A DNA stretch of 64,000 nucleotides from Bradyrhizobium sp. BR 10289 (GCF_019455385.1 NZ_JACOFR010000009.1:62001-126000), one strand, 5' to 3'; shown: positions 55,129 through 63,872, counted from the stretch's first letter. Translations and numbers: made by a program. Notes: generated by a model not told the origin, from the letters alone.

Positions 55129-55851
55129 ATGTCGGCTCCCCACATTCTCATCGTCGACGACGATCCCAAGATTCGCTCCGGCCTGGCCAAATTCCTTGGA
55201 CAGCAGGGTTTGCGCGTCTCCATCGCAAGCGACGGAAAGCAGTTCCGGGAAAAGCTCGCGACGTCCAGGGTGGATCTGATCGTGCTCGACGTCATGCTGC
55301 CCGATGAGAACGGATTGTCCCTTCTGCGCCAGACACAGGGCGAGGACCCGGTCCCCGTCATCCTTCTAACCGCGGTCGCCGAAGAGACCGATCGGGTGGT
55401 CGGTCTCGAGCTCGGCGCCGAGGACTATATCTGCAAGCCGTTCGGTCTCCGCGAGCTCCTGGCACGCATCCGCGTGGTGTTGCGGCGTCAATCCGCCGTC
55501 GATGTCAGCAAGTCCACGAAGCGCTCGACTGTATTCGTGTTCGCCAGATGGACTTTGGACATCCGGGCGCGAACGTTGAAATCTCCATCGGGTGCGCTGG
55601 TCGAGCTCACCTCCGGCGAATATGACCTGCTTCAGGCTTTCGTGGAGCACCCCAACCGCGTGCTCAACCGCGACCAGCTCCTGGACCTAGCGCGCGGCCG
55701 CACATCGACGTCGGTCGATCGCACCATCGACGTGCAGGTCATGCGGCTGCGGCGCAAGCTGGAAGAAAACCCGGAAAATCCGACGCTGATCAAGACGGTA
55801 CGGAATGGCGGCTACATCTTCACCCCGGTCGTCGACAACGATGCCGGCTAA
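55129..55851 (+). CDS. OmpR-family response regulator
   Basis: 240 residues. The receiver domain has acidic residues in ILIVDDDPKIRSGL, phospho-acceptor Asp54 in LIVLDVMLPDENG and the conserved Lys in YICKPFGLREL. The C-terminal winged helix has LTSGEYDLLQAFVEHPNRVLNRDQLLDLARG and VQVMRLRRKLEENP. The kinase gene starts inside its 3' end. Confidence 0.94.
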   Translation: MSAPHILIVDDDPKIRSGLAKFLGQQGLRVSIASDGKQFREKLATSRVDLIVLDVMLPDENGLSLLRQTQGEDPVPVILLTAVAEETDRVVGLELGAEDYICKPFGLRELLARIRVVLRRQSAVDVSKSTKRSTVFVFARWTLDIRARTLKSPSGALVELTSGEYDLLQAFVEHPNRVLNRDQLLDLARGRTSTSVDRTIDVQVMRLRRKLEENPENPTLIKTVRNGGYIFTPVVDNDAG

Positions 55852-57268
55852 GGAACATGCCCTGAGCTGGATTCGGCGTCCCGGGATTGGCCGCCGCATC
55901 GCCGCCGCCATGGTCCTCAGCCTGCTCGCCATTCAATTTCAGGGGGGCCTTCAGGTCTGGCTCCTGTCGGAGCCGCACCTGCGGATGACCGGCGCGCGAT
56001 GGCTTGCGGATCAGACCTCTAGCCTCGCCGCCGGGATTTTCGCGCAGCCCGTTTCGGATCGCGAAGGCAAGGCCAGCCAGTCCAGCTCGCTGCTGACTGT
56101 GACTTGGTCCAGAGAGAAACCGATCGAGAGCTCCAACGGCCCGGATCCGACCTTCGCCAGACTGAGCGCAACGGTCAAGGCTGCGCTTGGCAACAACGTC
56201 CGCAGTGTGGAGGTGTATGACGCCGGATTTTCGGTTGGAGGCCCGTTTCGCGCCATCAAGACGCAGGTTCTGCCTGCCTCCGTCGCGCCCTCCCTGGGCA
56301 CCTCACCCCTGACGTCGAGCGAGCCGGACATTCTCGTGCCGGCAAGTTTGCGGATTCTCGTTCAAGGTGACGACAATACCTGGATCAGCGTTTCGTTTGC
56401 GGAAACGGTCGGCGGCCTGAGCAATGCCTTGCCGCTGCTTCCTCTGATCGGCGGCGGCTTGATCATCGCGCTCATCTCGACGCTGCTGACGCGTCGCATC
56501 GTCGCGCCGCTGGACCGGCTGGTCGAAGCCGCCGACCAGATCGGCAAGACGCGGGATTTCGTCGCAGTCTCCGATCAGGGACTATACGAGTTTGGCGTCG
56601 TCGCCAGGGCGTTCGAAGACATGCAGCGGCGCCTGCTCTCGTTCGTCAAGGAGCGCACGCAAATGCTGGCCGCGATCTCGCACGATTTCAGATCGTCGCT
56701 GATGCGCATGCGCATTTCCGCCGAACAGCTCGAAACCGATGATGATCGTGACGCCATCTTGTCGGAGATCGCTGACATGACGGCGATGGTCGACACCACC
56801 CTCGCCTTCGCAAGCGGTGAGACGACCGAAGCAGCTACCCAGCCGATGGATCTCGCCGCGCTGTTGATCAGCCTGGTCGATGAGGCCACCGACAATGGCC
56901 ATGATTGCAGCTATACCGGCCCCGATCATCTCGAAATCGTCGGACGCCTGATCCCGCTCAAGCGAGCTTTTCGAAACCTGATCGACAATGCCGTGAAGTA
57001 TGGCGCAGTCGCACGGGTCAGCCTGAAGGCAGATCGCGAGCACATCGAGGTGAGCATCAGCGACGACGGCCCGGGCATCCCTCACGACAGGACCGAAGAG
57101 GCCATGGCACCCTTTCGACGGCTGGACCAGGCCAGAAGTGCAAAGATCCCCGGGACCGGCCTGGGACTCACGATCGTGCGCGACGTCGTCCTCGGCCAAG
57201 GCGGGTCGATCCGGTTTAGAACGAAGGATGGAAGCGGGTTTACCGTGGTGATCCTGCTGCCCAAGTGA
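55841..57268 (+). CDS. Sensor histidine kinase with unusual H-box
   Basis: 475 residues from ATG 55841, overlapping the regulator stop by 11 bp. A first helix at about residues 18-40, a periplasmic domain of about 150 residues, a second helix near 197-215, HAMP, then MLAAISHDFRSSLMRMRISAEQL with His281. The usual HDLRTPL is replaced by HDFRSSL. The ATPase domain has NLIDNAVKYG, SDDGPGIP and GTGLGLTIV. Likely pairs with the upstream regulator. Confidence 0.9.
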   Translation: MPAKEHALSWIRRPGIGRRIAAAMVLSLLAIQFQGGLQVWLLSEPHLRMTGARWLADQTSSLAAGIFAQPVSDREGKASQSSSLLTVTWSREKPIESSNGPDPTFARLSATVKAALGNNVRSVEVYDAGFSVGGPFRAIKTQVLPASVAPSLGTSPLTSSEPDILVPASLRILVQGDDNTWISVSFAETVGGLSNALPLLPLIGGGLIIALISTLLTRRIVAPLDRLVEAADQIGKTRDFVAVSDQGLYEFGVVARAFEDMQRRLLSFVKERTQMLAAISHDFRSSLMRMRISAEQLETDDDRDAILSEIADMTAMVDTTLAFASGETTEAATQPMDLAALLISLVDEATDNGHDCSYTGPDHLEIVGRLIPLKRAFRNLIDNAVKYGAVARVSLKADREHIEVSISDDGPGIPHDRTEEAMAPFRRLDQARSAKIPGTGLGLTIVRDVVLGQGGSIRFRTKDGSGFTVVILLPK

Positions 57269-57634
57269 GCTAACGCGCGATGAAATCAGAATGAATCGTC
57301 ATTGCGCTTTAGGTTATCGTTTGGGCATGCTCTTTCGGAAAACCGCTTCGCACTTTTCCGAATGACGCTTTAGCGGCGCGTTCTGCCGCTCACCGATGCC
57401 AGCGCATCTCTTCAGGCGCTAGAGTTGACGCCCTGAATGGAATTCACGTCTGACGCGAACTGATATCCGCCAATGCGGCCTCAGCGCCACCGCGCCGTAG
57501 TGTTAAGTCTGTTGTTCCGATCGGTCCTCATGGACCATCGCTGAGAGCTTCGCGCGCATGTATCATTGATGCATTCCCTCGCGCGCAGCAGCGATCAGGT
57601 AAGACTAGGATTTTCAGGGATTTACCGGGAATTT
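57269..57634. other. Intergenic region with an inverted repeat
   Basis: About 365 bp without a gene between the kinase and tRNA-Met. Includes the inverted repeat at 57334. Confidence 0.5.
57334..57362. repeat. Inverted repeat TTCGGAAAA/TTTTCCGAA
   Basis: Perfect 9-bp arms around an 11-base loop (CCGCTTCGCAC). Sequences of the pattern GGAAAACCGCTTCGCACTTT, with varying loops, are common between genes in rhizobia as I recall, so this is probably a copy of a dispersed repeat family. It lies 66 bp after the kinase gene and may also act as a weak terminator. Confidence 0.6.
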
Positions 57635-57711
57635 GGTAGCGGGGGAGGGACTCGAACCCCCGACCCCAGGATTATGATTCCCGTGCTCTAACCAGCTGAG
57701 CTACCCCGCCA
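57635..57711 (-). tRNA. tRNA-Met (CAT)
   Basis: 77 bases including the encoded CCA. On the minus strand it starts GGCGGGGTAGCTCAG, has the anticodon stem-loop CGGGA-ATCATAA-TCCTG and the T-arm GGGGGTTCGAGTCCCTC. Acceptor stem GGCGGGG pairs with CCCCGCT apart from a final G-T pair. This is elongator tRNA-Met rather than the initiator, which would have a different acceptor end; a lysidine-modified tRNA-Ile cannot be excluded. Confidence 0.93.
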
Positions 57712-57871
57712 CAGGGTCGCGAACGGCAAAACTGCCGATCTCGCGAACGCGCGGCATATAAGGAAGGGGGCGGGGAGAAGTCAAGCTAAGGTCGTTCGAG
57801 CCAACGGGTGATGTTGGCGTCGGAATCGATCGTTTTTGGGCACCAGACTCGCGGAGAATCCCCCTTGGCCG

Positions 57872-57919
57872 GAATCCGCTTTTGCGCGGATTCAAGCCTC
57901 TCCCCGCAGCGGGAGAGGC
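57872..57919. repeat. Composite palindromic intergenic repeat
   Basis: Two adjacent hairpins: GAATCCGC/GCGGATTC (57872-57893) and GCCTCTCCC/GGGAGAGGC (57896-57919). The pairing of a GGATTGC-like hairpin and a CTCTCCC hairpin recurs at 63172, the signature of a mosaic repeat. Confidence 0.7.
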
Positions 57920-57965
57920 GAAGAAGCGGCATCGTCTCCCGCCAACGCCCTCCGCGCGCGACGAG

Positions 57966-58328
57966 CTATTTCGGTCTGACGTTGGGATCGCCGCCGGGGC
58001 TGCCGGGGGGCGGGATGACCGGGGTGTTGCCGCCGGATTCCGGGGCCGGGGCGTGCATCTCGGGGTCCACGCCGGCAGGCGGGCAGAGCACGCCGTCGGA
58101 TTTGGCCAGCTTGTCGCCGAGCGGTTCCCGGGACTGGCCGGTGGTGGTGCCGTCGGGGGTGGTGGCGCGGTTCGGGCGGTCCTGCGGCGTGCAGTCGGCG
58201 GCGCGTTGCGGGGATGGCGGCGCGGTCGCTTGCGGCGGCGTTGCCGGGGCGGGCGGGGCCTGCGCGATCGCTGGCGCAGAGGCTGCGATCATGAGGCCCG
58301 CAAGAATGATGTTTGATGTTGTGCGCAT
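57966..58328 (-). CDS. Secreted Pro-rich protein, unknown function
   Basis: 120 residues. The signal peptide MRTTSNIILAGLMIAASAPAIAQ has an AIA-Q cleavage site. The mature protein is Pro/Ala/Gly rich without recognisable fold. Two Cys (CTPQDRPN, VLCPPAG) could form a disulphide. Similar short proteins are frequent in bradyrhizobia, without assigned function. Confidence 0.7.
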   Translation of the reverse strand: MRTTSNIILAGLMIAASAPAIAQAPPAPATPPQATAPPSPQRAADCTPQDRPNRATTPDGTTTGQSREPLGDKLAKSDGVLCPPAGVDPEMHAPAPESGGNTPVIPPPGSPGGDPNVRPK

Positions 58329-58374
58329 GGAAAGGAAACGCGCGGAGGCCGCGCGCCGTTCCCACCGCCGAACA

Positions 58375-59013
58375 TTACGATTTATGGTAGCGGATCAGCG
58401 AAAAGTGCCCCATCGGCGGCATCGGGCGGCGCTCGGCCAGCGTGACGCCGCCGTGTTTGGCGGCCCAGTTGACGAGGCGGGCCCACGGGAATTCCGGGCG
58501 CCAGCCGAGGCGGCGCGCGAGCGGCGCGAAGGCGAGCTCGGAGAGCTTGCGCAGGCCCTTTTCCGCGCCGATGTGGTTGACGAGGATCAGCTCGCCGCCG
58601 GGCTTGAGCACGCGCACGAACTCGTCGAGCGTGCCTTCGGGATCGGGCACCGCGGTGATGACGTATTGCGCGACCACCGCGTCGAAGGCGTTGTCGGGGA
58701 AGGCGAGGTTCTTCGCGTCCATCACCGAGAGCACTTCGACGTTGGAGAGGCGCAAGCTCCGCACGCGTTGCTGCGCCTTGCGCAGCATCGGCTCGGAGAT
58801 GTCGACGCCGCAGATCTTCGTGGTGCGCGAATAGTCGGAGAGCGAAAGCCCGGTGCCGACACCGACGTCGAGAATGCGGCCGCCGATGCGGTCGGCCTCG
58901 GCGATGGTCGACTGCCGTCCGGCATCGAACACCTTGCCGAACACGAGATCATAGACCGGCGCCCAGCGGCCATAGGCCTTCTCGACCTCGGCCCGCGAGA
59001 TGTCTGCTGCCAT
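58375..59013 (-). CDS. pmtA: Phosphatidylethanolamine N-methyltransferase-like (Rhodobacter type)
   Basis: 212 residues. KAYGRWAPVYDLVFGKVF at the N-terminus and RILDVGVGTGLSLSDYS (SAM-binding glycine loop) followed by GVDISEPMLRKAQQR are typical of the Rhodobacter-type PmtA group, which methylates phosphatidylethanolamine to make phosphatidylcholine. Other SAM methyltransferases share these motifs, so the substrate is inferred. ATG 59013 is preferred; the open frame continues upstream through the repeat element. Confidence 0.75.
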   Translation of the reverse strand: MAADISRAEVEKAYGRWAPVYDLVFGKVFDAGRQSTIAEADRIGGRILDVGVGTGLSLSDYSRTTKICGVDISEPMLRKAQQRVRSLRLSNVEVLSVMDAKNLAFPDNAFDAVVAQYVITAVPDPEGTLDEFVRVLKPGGELILVNHIGAEKGLRKLSELAFAPLARRLGWRPEFPWARLVNWAAKHGGVTLAERRPMPPMGHFSLIRYHKS

Positions 59014-59091
59014 GCCCCCTGCCCTTACGCGAAACTGTGAAGAATATTGTTCATTGGTAAGATCGAAGTCAGTCGCGAACTCGGTGTAGTG

Positions 59092-59220
59092 CCTCTCCCG
59101 CTTGCGGGAGAGGTCGACACGCTCGCAAGAGCGTGGCGGGTGAGGGTTCTTTCCGCTCGCGAGATATCGCTGGTGGAGAGAGCCCCCTCCCCAACCCTCC
59201 CCCGCAGGCGGGAGAGGGGG
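59092..59220. repeat. Cluster of palindromic repeats (REP/BIME-like)
   Basis: Three hairpins in a row: CCTCTCCCGC/GCGGGAGAGG (59092-59113, perfect), ACGCTC/GAGCGT (59119-59134) and CCCTCCCCCGC/GCGGGAGAGGG near 59195-59219. They lie between the divergently placed PmtA-like 5' end and the mnmA 3' end. Confidence 0.75.
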
Positions 59221-59263
59221 TGCACTGCCTTCGCGGTAACAGCTGGGCTCGAACTCGGCAAGA

Positions 59264-60445
59264 TCAGCCGCGCACGGCTTCCGCGAGCGGACGCGCTGTG
59301 GCCGCACCGACCTTCGCCGCAGCGCTCTGGATGAAACCGCCGCCGAGCACGCGCGCCTGCCCGCTGGGCGCGTCGTAGAACACGCAGGCTTGTCCCGGCG
59401 AGACGCCCTCTTCGCCGGCGACGAGCTCGACCTCGTAATGACCATCGCTGCCGCGCAGCCAGGCCGGCTGGGGCGCGCGCGTCGAGCGCACGCGCACGAA
59501 CAGTTCGAGGCCGGAGCCAATGGCACGGTCGATATCGCCGCCGCCGATCCAGTTGACGTCGCGAAGTGCGATGCGGTGCATCTTCAAGGCATCGCGCGGG
59601 CCGACGACGACGCGGCGGCCCGCGGCATCGAGGCGCACAACGAACAGCGGCGCACTCGCGGCGATGCCGAGACCGCGGCGCTGGCCGACAGTGAAATTGG
59701 CGATGCCGTGATGCTGGCCGAGCACCCGCCCGTCGAGATCAACGATGTCGCCGGGGTCCATCGCGTTCGGACGCAGGCGCGTGATGATGTCGGTGTAGCG
59801 GCCCGTCGGCACGAAGCAGATGTCCTGGCTATCGTGCTTGTCGGCCACGCTCAGGCCGTAGCGACGCGCGAGCTCGCGCGTCTGCGGCTTGGTCATGTCG
59901 CCGAGCGGGAAGCGCAGGAAGTCGAGCTGCTCCTGCGTAGTCGCGAACAGGAAGTAGCTCTGGTCGCGATCGCTGTCGGCGGCGCAGACCAGCGCGCGCG
60001 AGCCGTCATCGCGGCGGCGCGAGGCGACGTAATGGCCGGTGGCCAGTGCCTGCGCCCCTAGCTCGCGCGCGGTCTTCAGGAGGTCGCGGAACTTGACGGA
60101 GCGGTTGCACTCGATGCACGGCACCGGCGTCTCGCCGAGCGCGTAGCTGTCGGCGAAATTGTCGATGACGGACTCGCGAAAGCGGTCCTCGTAGTCGAGC
60201 ACGTAATGGGGAATGCCGAGTTTTGCCGCGACGTCGCGGGCGTCGTGGATGTCCTGGCCGGCGCAACAGGCGCCCTTGCGATGGGTCGCCGCACCGTGGT
60301 CGTAGAGCTGCAGCGTGATGCCGACGACGTCATAGCCCTCGGCCTTCAACAGCGCAGCCGTCGTCGAGGAGTCGACGCCGCCCGACATGGCAACGACGAC
60401 CCTGGTGTCCTCAGGACGGCCTTCGAGATCCAGACTGTTGAGCAT
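59264..60445 (-). CDS. mnmA: tRNA-specific 2-thiouridylase MnmA
   Basis: 393 residues from ATG 60445 (MLNSLDLEGRPEDTRVVVAMSGGVDSS). The PP-loop SGGVDSS, PCIECNR (first catalytic Cys), DSQDICFVPTGRY (second Cys) and SPGQACVFYD are all present. It makes 2-thiouridine at position 34 of tRNA-Lys, Glu and Gln with sulphur from a relay. A frame extension to 60598 is not supported. Adjacent to sciP/flagellar genes in other bradyrhizobia as I recall. Confidence 0.95.
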   Translation of the reverse strand: MLNSLDLEGRPEDTRVVVAMSGGVDSSTTAALLKAEGYDVVGITLQLYDHGAATHRKGACCAGQDIHDARDVAAKLGIPHYVLDYEDRFRESVIDNFADSYALGETPVPCIECNRSVKFRDLLKTARELGAQALATGHYVASRRRDDGSRALVCAADSDRDQSYFLFATTQEQLDFLRFPLGDMTKPQTRELARRYGLSVADKHDSQDICFVPTGRYTDIITRLRPNAMDPGDIVDLDGRVLGQHHGIANFTVGQRRGLGIAASAPLFVVRLDAAGRRVVVGPRDALKMHRIALRDVNWIGGGDIDRAIGSGLELFVRVRSTRAPQPAWLRGSDGHYEVELVAGEEGVSPGQACVFYDAPSGQARVLGGGFIQSAAAKVGAATARPLAEAVRG

Positions 60446-60795
60446 GGCTTTCAAGGTGTGACGGCGGCGTTCGGCGATCCGCGATTTCGATGCTTCCGGC
60501 GGGACATCGGCGATCCCCGAGAACCTTGCGAGTTCCCGAAGGGCACGGTCTGCCCGGTCGAAAGCGGCTGAGAGCTGCCTCTTTAATATAGGCGGCATTC
60601 CGGTGAAGCAATCACGAGGGCTGCCGCCTTAGGGCAATTCTTGCCGAGGCGGCAGAAATGACGGGGTTTTAATGCGCCTCGCGGGGACAGTACAAAGCAT
60701 ATAAGATATTGATTTAGTTGAAAAAAATAAGAGATCGCGGGGCTGGCCCGCTCCTTGCTACCCCTTCAGCCGAAGATGTTTCCAAGGGGTCGCCT
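60446..60795. other. Divergent intergenic region between mnmA and fliK
   Basis: About 350 bp with no gene. Contains the palindrome at 60633 and an AT-rich stretch around 60690-60730 (ATATAAGATATTGATTTAG) likely to hold the fliK promoter. Confidence 0.6.
60633..60645. promoter_or_regulatory. GGCAA-N3-TTGCC palindrome before fliK
   Basis: GGCAATTCTTGCC, 151 bp before the fliK start. It sits inside a longer nearly symmetrical stem with outer arms CTGCCGCC and GGCGGCAG (60621-60656), so a hairpin function in RNA is an alternative. Confidence 0.5.
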
Positions 60796-62430
60796 GTGGT
60801 CGGTGTTTCGTCAGATCTAGCTGCCAGCGTTCAGGTTTCGAGCGCGCAGCAAAAGCCTGCGCGCTCGCAGAGCTCGAAAGACACCTCCCCCAGCAACGCC
60901 TTCGGCTCGCTGGTCGACAGCAACACCCAGGCGATCAGCAACAGCGCGTCCTCGTCCAGCCAGGACACCGCGCCGCGCCGGACCGATTCGTCCGCGTCCA
61001 ATCAGGGTAAGCGCGACACCTCCTCCGCGGACAATTCCTCGCAGAGCCAGGCGAGCAGCAGCACCGACAATTCCGCGCCCGCCAAGAGTGACACGACTGC
61101 AGATCCCGCCAAGGACCAGGCCAAGGATCAGGGCAAGGATGCGACCAAGGTCGACGGCAAGGCCAAGGACAAGTCGGAGGCCTCCGACACCAAATCGACT
61201 GACAAATCCGACAAGACCACGGATGGCGCGACCGAGGGCACCGACGGGCTCGCCGCCGCCGTCGATGCCGCGGCGACTGCGCAAGGGGATGCGACACAGG
61301 CCGCCGCGCCTAATCCGAACGCTGTTCCGGTCGCCACGCCCATGGTGCAGGTCGATCCGAACACGGCCGCGGATCAGGCCGCCAGCACCGCCTCCTCGCC
61401 GCTGACGATCGCGGCCGCCGGCATCGCCGCCAGCGCCTCGACCACGGCGCAGATCGCCGGCGGCAAGACCGAAACGACGGGCGACAAGAGCGCCAAGGCG
61501 GCCGGCGCCAAGGTCGATGCCGACACCACGGGCACGCTCGGCGATGCCGCCGCCGGCACGACCGATGCGACCGCGACCGATGCCAAGACCAGTGGCGGGC
61601 TGACCGCCATCGTGGACCAGGGTACGCCAAAAACCTCGTTCAAGGCTGCAGTCGCCGCGCAAGGCGGGAGCGATGTCTCCAATATCGGCCAGGACTCCAG
61701 CAAGACGACCGCCGCACAGACGCCGGCCGCGACCGCCAACGCCGCACATGCGCAAGCCGCCAAGCCGCAGGCTGACGCTGCCACGGCCGACGCAAAGGCC
61801 GATGCAAAGGCCGGCGCTGCCGACGCTGCGCCCGCCACCACGACCACGCACGCGCATGCGACCGCGCAAGCTGCCGTGCCGACGACGACCGACACCAGCG
61901 CGCAAGCCGCGTCCGCCATCCAGGCGCCGGTGACCAATACCACCTCCGCCGCGACCGCTTCGACGGCAACGCTGACCGCGACCGCGCCGAATGCGACCGC
62001 CGTGCCGATCTCGGGCGTCCCGATCGAGATCGCCGCCGCCGCGCGCGCCGGCAAGACGCGGTTCGACATCAGCCTCGATCCGGTCGACCTCGGCCGCATC
62101 GACGTCCGCGTCAATGTCGACCGCAACGGCCAGGTCACCTCGCATCTGACGGTGGAGAAGCCGGAGACGCTGGCGATGCTGAAGCAGGACGCGCCGCAAT
62201 TGCAGCGCGCGCTCGACGATGCCGGCTTCAAGACCGGAGGCAACAGCCTGTCCTTCAGCTTGCGCGACCAGAATTCATCGGGCCAGCAATCCGGCCAGAA
62301 CAGCAACGACAATGGCGGCAATGCCCGCCGGCTGATCATCAGCGAGGACGAGACCGTGACCGCCGCACCCGTCGGGCGCGGCTACGGCCGTATGCTCGGA
62401 TCGAGCAGCGGCGTCGACATCAGAGTGTGA
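60796..62430 (+). CDS. fliK: Flagellar hook-length control protein FliK
   Basis: 544 residues from GTG 60796, preceded by AAGGGG; a TTG at 60718 is possible. The first 400 residues are Ala, Thr, Asp, Lys and Ser rich without order, as in FliK rulers. The C-terminal Flg_hook domain (IEIAAAARAGKTRFDISLDPVDLGRIDVRVNVDRNGQVTSHLTVEKPETLAMLKQD) switches export specificity. Followed 13 bp later by a flgD copy. Confidence 0.9.
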   Translation: MVGVSSDLAASVQVSSAQQKPARSQSSKDTSPSNAFGSLVDSNTQAISNSASSSSQDTAPRRTDSSASNQGKRDTSSADNSSQSQASSSTDNSAPAKSDTTADPAKDQAKDQGKDATKVDGKAKDKSEASDTKSTDKSDKTTDGATEGTDGLAAAVDAAATAQGDATQAAAPNPNAVPVATPMVQVDPNTAADQAASTASSPLTIAAAGIAASASTTAQIAGGKTETTGDKSAKAAGAKVDADTTGTLGDAAAGTTDATATDAKTSGGLTAIVDQGTPKTSFKAAVAAQGGSDVSNIGQDSSKTTAAQTPAATANAAHAQAAKPQADAATADAKADAKAGAADAAPATTTTHAHATAQAAVPTTTDTSAQAASAIQAPVTNTTSAATASTATLTATAPNATAVPISGVPIEIAAAARAGKTRFDISLDPVDLGRIDVRVNVDRNGQVTSHLTVEKPETLAMLKQDAPQLQRALDDAGFKTGGNSLSFSLRDQNSSGQQSGQNSNDNGGNARRLIISEDETVTAAPVGRGYGRMLGSSSGVDIRV

Positions 62431-62443
62431 GGAGTAAGCGCAA

Positions 62444-63160
62444 ATGACCACCACGACTGGTGCCGCCAATACCGCCCCGACGCCCGTCTCCGGCACGACG
62501 CAGACCTCGTCGTCGGACAAGTCGAATTCGAGCCTCAGCTCGAACACGGGCGCGACGCTCGCCGGCAATTTCCAGACCTTCCTGACGCTGCTGACGACGC
62601 AGCTGCAGAACCAGAACCCGCTGGATCCGCTCGACACCAACCAGTTCACCCAGCAGCTGGTGCAGTTCGCCGGCGTCGAGCAGCAGCTCAAGACCAACGA
62701 TTCACTGTCCCAGCTGGTCACGCTGCAGCAGACCACGCAGGCGACCCAGGCGCTCGGCTTCGTCGGCAAGACCGCCCTGGTCGACGGTTCGACCGCAACC
62801 ATGACGAAGTCGTCGGCGACCTGGCATCTCAACGTTCCGACCGACTCGACCGTGGACATCACGATCGCCAATTCCACGGGGCAGACGGTATTCACCGGGA
62901 AATACACCGCGGCGGCCGGCACCGACATTCCCTTCACCTGGAACGGGATGGGCAATGACGGCACACAATGGCCCGACGGCAAATACACGATCTCGGCCAC
63001 CGGCAAGGACGTCGCGAACAACAATGTCGGCATCGCCGCCCAAGTGCAGGGGACCGTGGCGTCCGTCGACCTGACCCAGTCGCCGCCGTTGCTCAACATC
63101 GACGGTGTCAGCTACACGCTGAGCCAGGTCAAGAGCATCATCGCCACCGGCAGCAATTGA
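62444..63160 (+). CDS. flgD: Hook assembly scaffold FlgD (copy 2)
   Basis: 238 residues. The N-terminal block NFQTFLTLLTTQLQNQNPLDPLDTNQFTQQLVQFAGVEQQLKTN is the FlgD signature, and the C-terminal domain has TWNGMGNDGTQWPDGKYTISATG. It differs clearly from copy 1 at 24443, so two hook assembly sets or a divergent duplicate are present. Operon with fliK. Confidence 0.94.
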   Translation: MTTTTGAANTAPTPVSGTTQTSSSDKSNSSLSSNTGATLAGNFQTFLTLLTTQLQNQNPLDPLDTNQFTQQLVQFAGVEQQLKTNDSLSQLVTLQQTTQATQALGFVGKTALVDGSTATMTKSSATWHLNVPTDSTVDITIANSTGQTVFTGKYTAAAGTDIPFTWNGMGNDGTQWPDGKYTISATGKDVANNNVGIAAQVQGTVASVDLTQSPPLLNIDGVSYTLSQVKSIIATGSN

Positions 63161-63171
63161 GACGCGTGATC

Positions 63172-63302
63172 CACCTCTCCCCAGCGGAGAGAGGTCGGAT
63201 TGCGCAGCAATCCGGGTGAGGGGCCGCAGCATACGGCGAGACTGTAACCCCTCACCCGGATCGCATCTTGCGATGCGATCCGACCTCTCCCTTCGGGGGA
63301 GG
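63172..63302. repeat. Large head-to-head palindromic repeat element
   Basis: Nested hairpins: ACCTCTC/GAGAGGT, GGATTGC/GCAATCC (63197-63213), CGGATCGCATC/GATGCGATCCG near 63257-63282, and a longer-range pair GGGTGAGGGG (63214-63223) with CCCCTCACCC. The whole could fold as a cruciform or strong RNA stem downstream of flgD. Confidence 0.75.
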
Positions 63303-63534
63303 TGAATAGAGTTCCGTGCTCGCGCCGACCCGTCAAAAGTCATTCGGCGTTAGTAAAGTATTTACCTTCTGCCCCGCTCGGCCGGCTGAAACCGCATTTT
63401 TAGCCCGCAGGGCCAGCCGCGTTCCCGCAAGTTTCAACGAGAATTGTATTGAAGCCTTAGGCTTAGCGGATTTTTAAGCCGCCGCGCGTAGGGTTGCGAT
63501 GTGAGTTCAGTGGTTGAGAGTTTGTGAGTACGCC

Positions 63535-63810
63535 ATGACAGAACCCCATCGCCCGAGGGTAAAATACGTCATCGGGCCGGACGGCAGTCCGCTGACGATC
63601 GCTGACCTGCCTGCACCCGGCACCAAACGCTGGGTCATCCGCCGCAAGGCCGAAGTCGTCGCTGCCGTTCGCGGCGGCCTTCTGTCCCTTGAAGAGGCCT
63701 GCAGCCGTTATACCCTGACGGTCGACGAATTCCTCTCCTGGCAGTTTTCCATCGACCAGCACGGTCTGGCGGGTCTTCGCACCACCCGCATTCAGCAATA
63801 TCGCCAGTAA
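63535..63810 (+). CDS. sciP: SciP-type CtrA inhibitor (DUF1153)
   Basis: 91 residues of a helix-turn-helix-like small protein: RPRVKYVIGPDGSPLTIADLPAPGTKRWVIRRKAEVVAAVRGGLLSLEEACSRYTLTVDEFLSWQ. In Caulobacter SciP represses CtrA-dependent transcription after cell division. ATG 63535 fits the family length. Ends before a strong terminator. Confidence 0.92.
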   Translation: MTEPHRPRVKYVIGPDGSPLTIADLPAPGTKRWVIRRKAEVVAAVRGGLLSLEEACSRYTLTVDEFLSWQFSIDQHGLAGLRTTRIQQYRQ

Positions 63811-63840
63811 GCGATCCGGAAATCTGCGGCTTTTGACGAA

Positions 63841-63872
63841 AATCGGCCTCGCCCTGCGAGGCCGATTTTTTT
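63841..63872 (+). terminator. Rho-independent terminator of sciP
   Basis: 11-bp perfect stem AATCGGCCTCG/CGAGGCCGATT (63841-63851 and 63857-63867) with a 5-base loop, followed by TTTTTTT. The clearest terminator in the window. Confidence 0.9.

Noticed and set aside
60446..60598. N-terminal extension of MnmA to 60598
   Set aside because: MnmA homologues begin near MLNSLDLEG; the extra 51 residues show no similarity.
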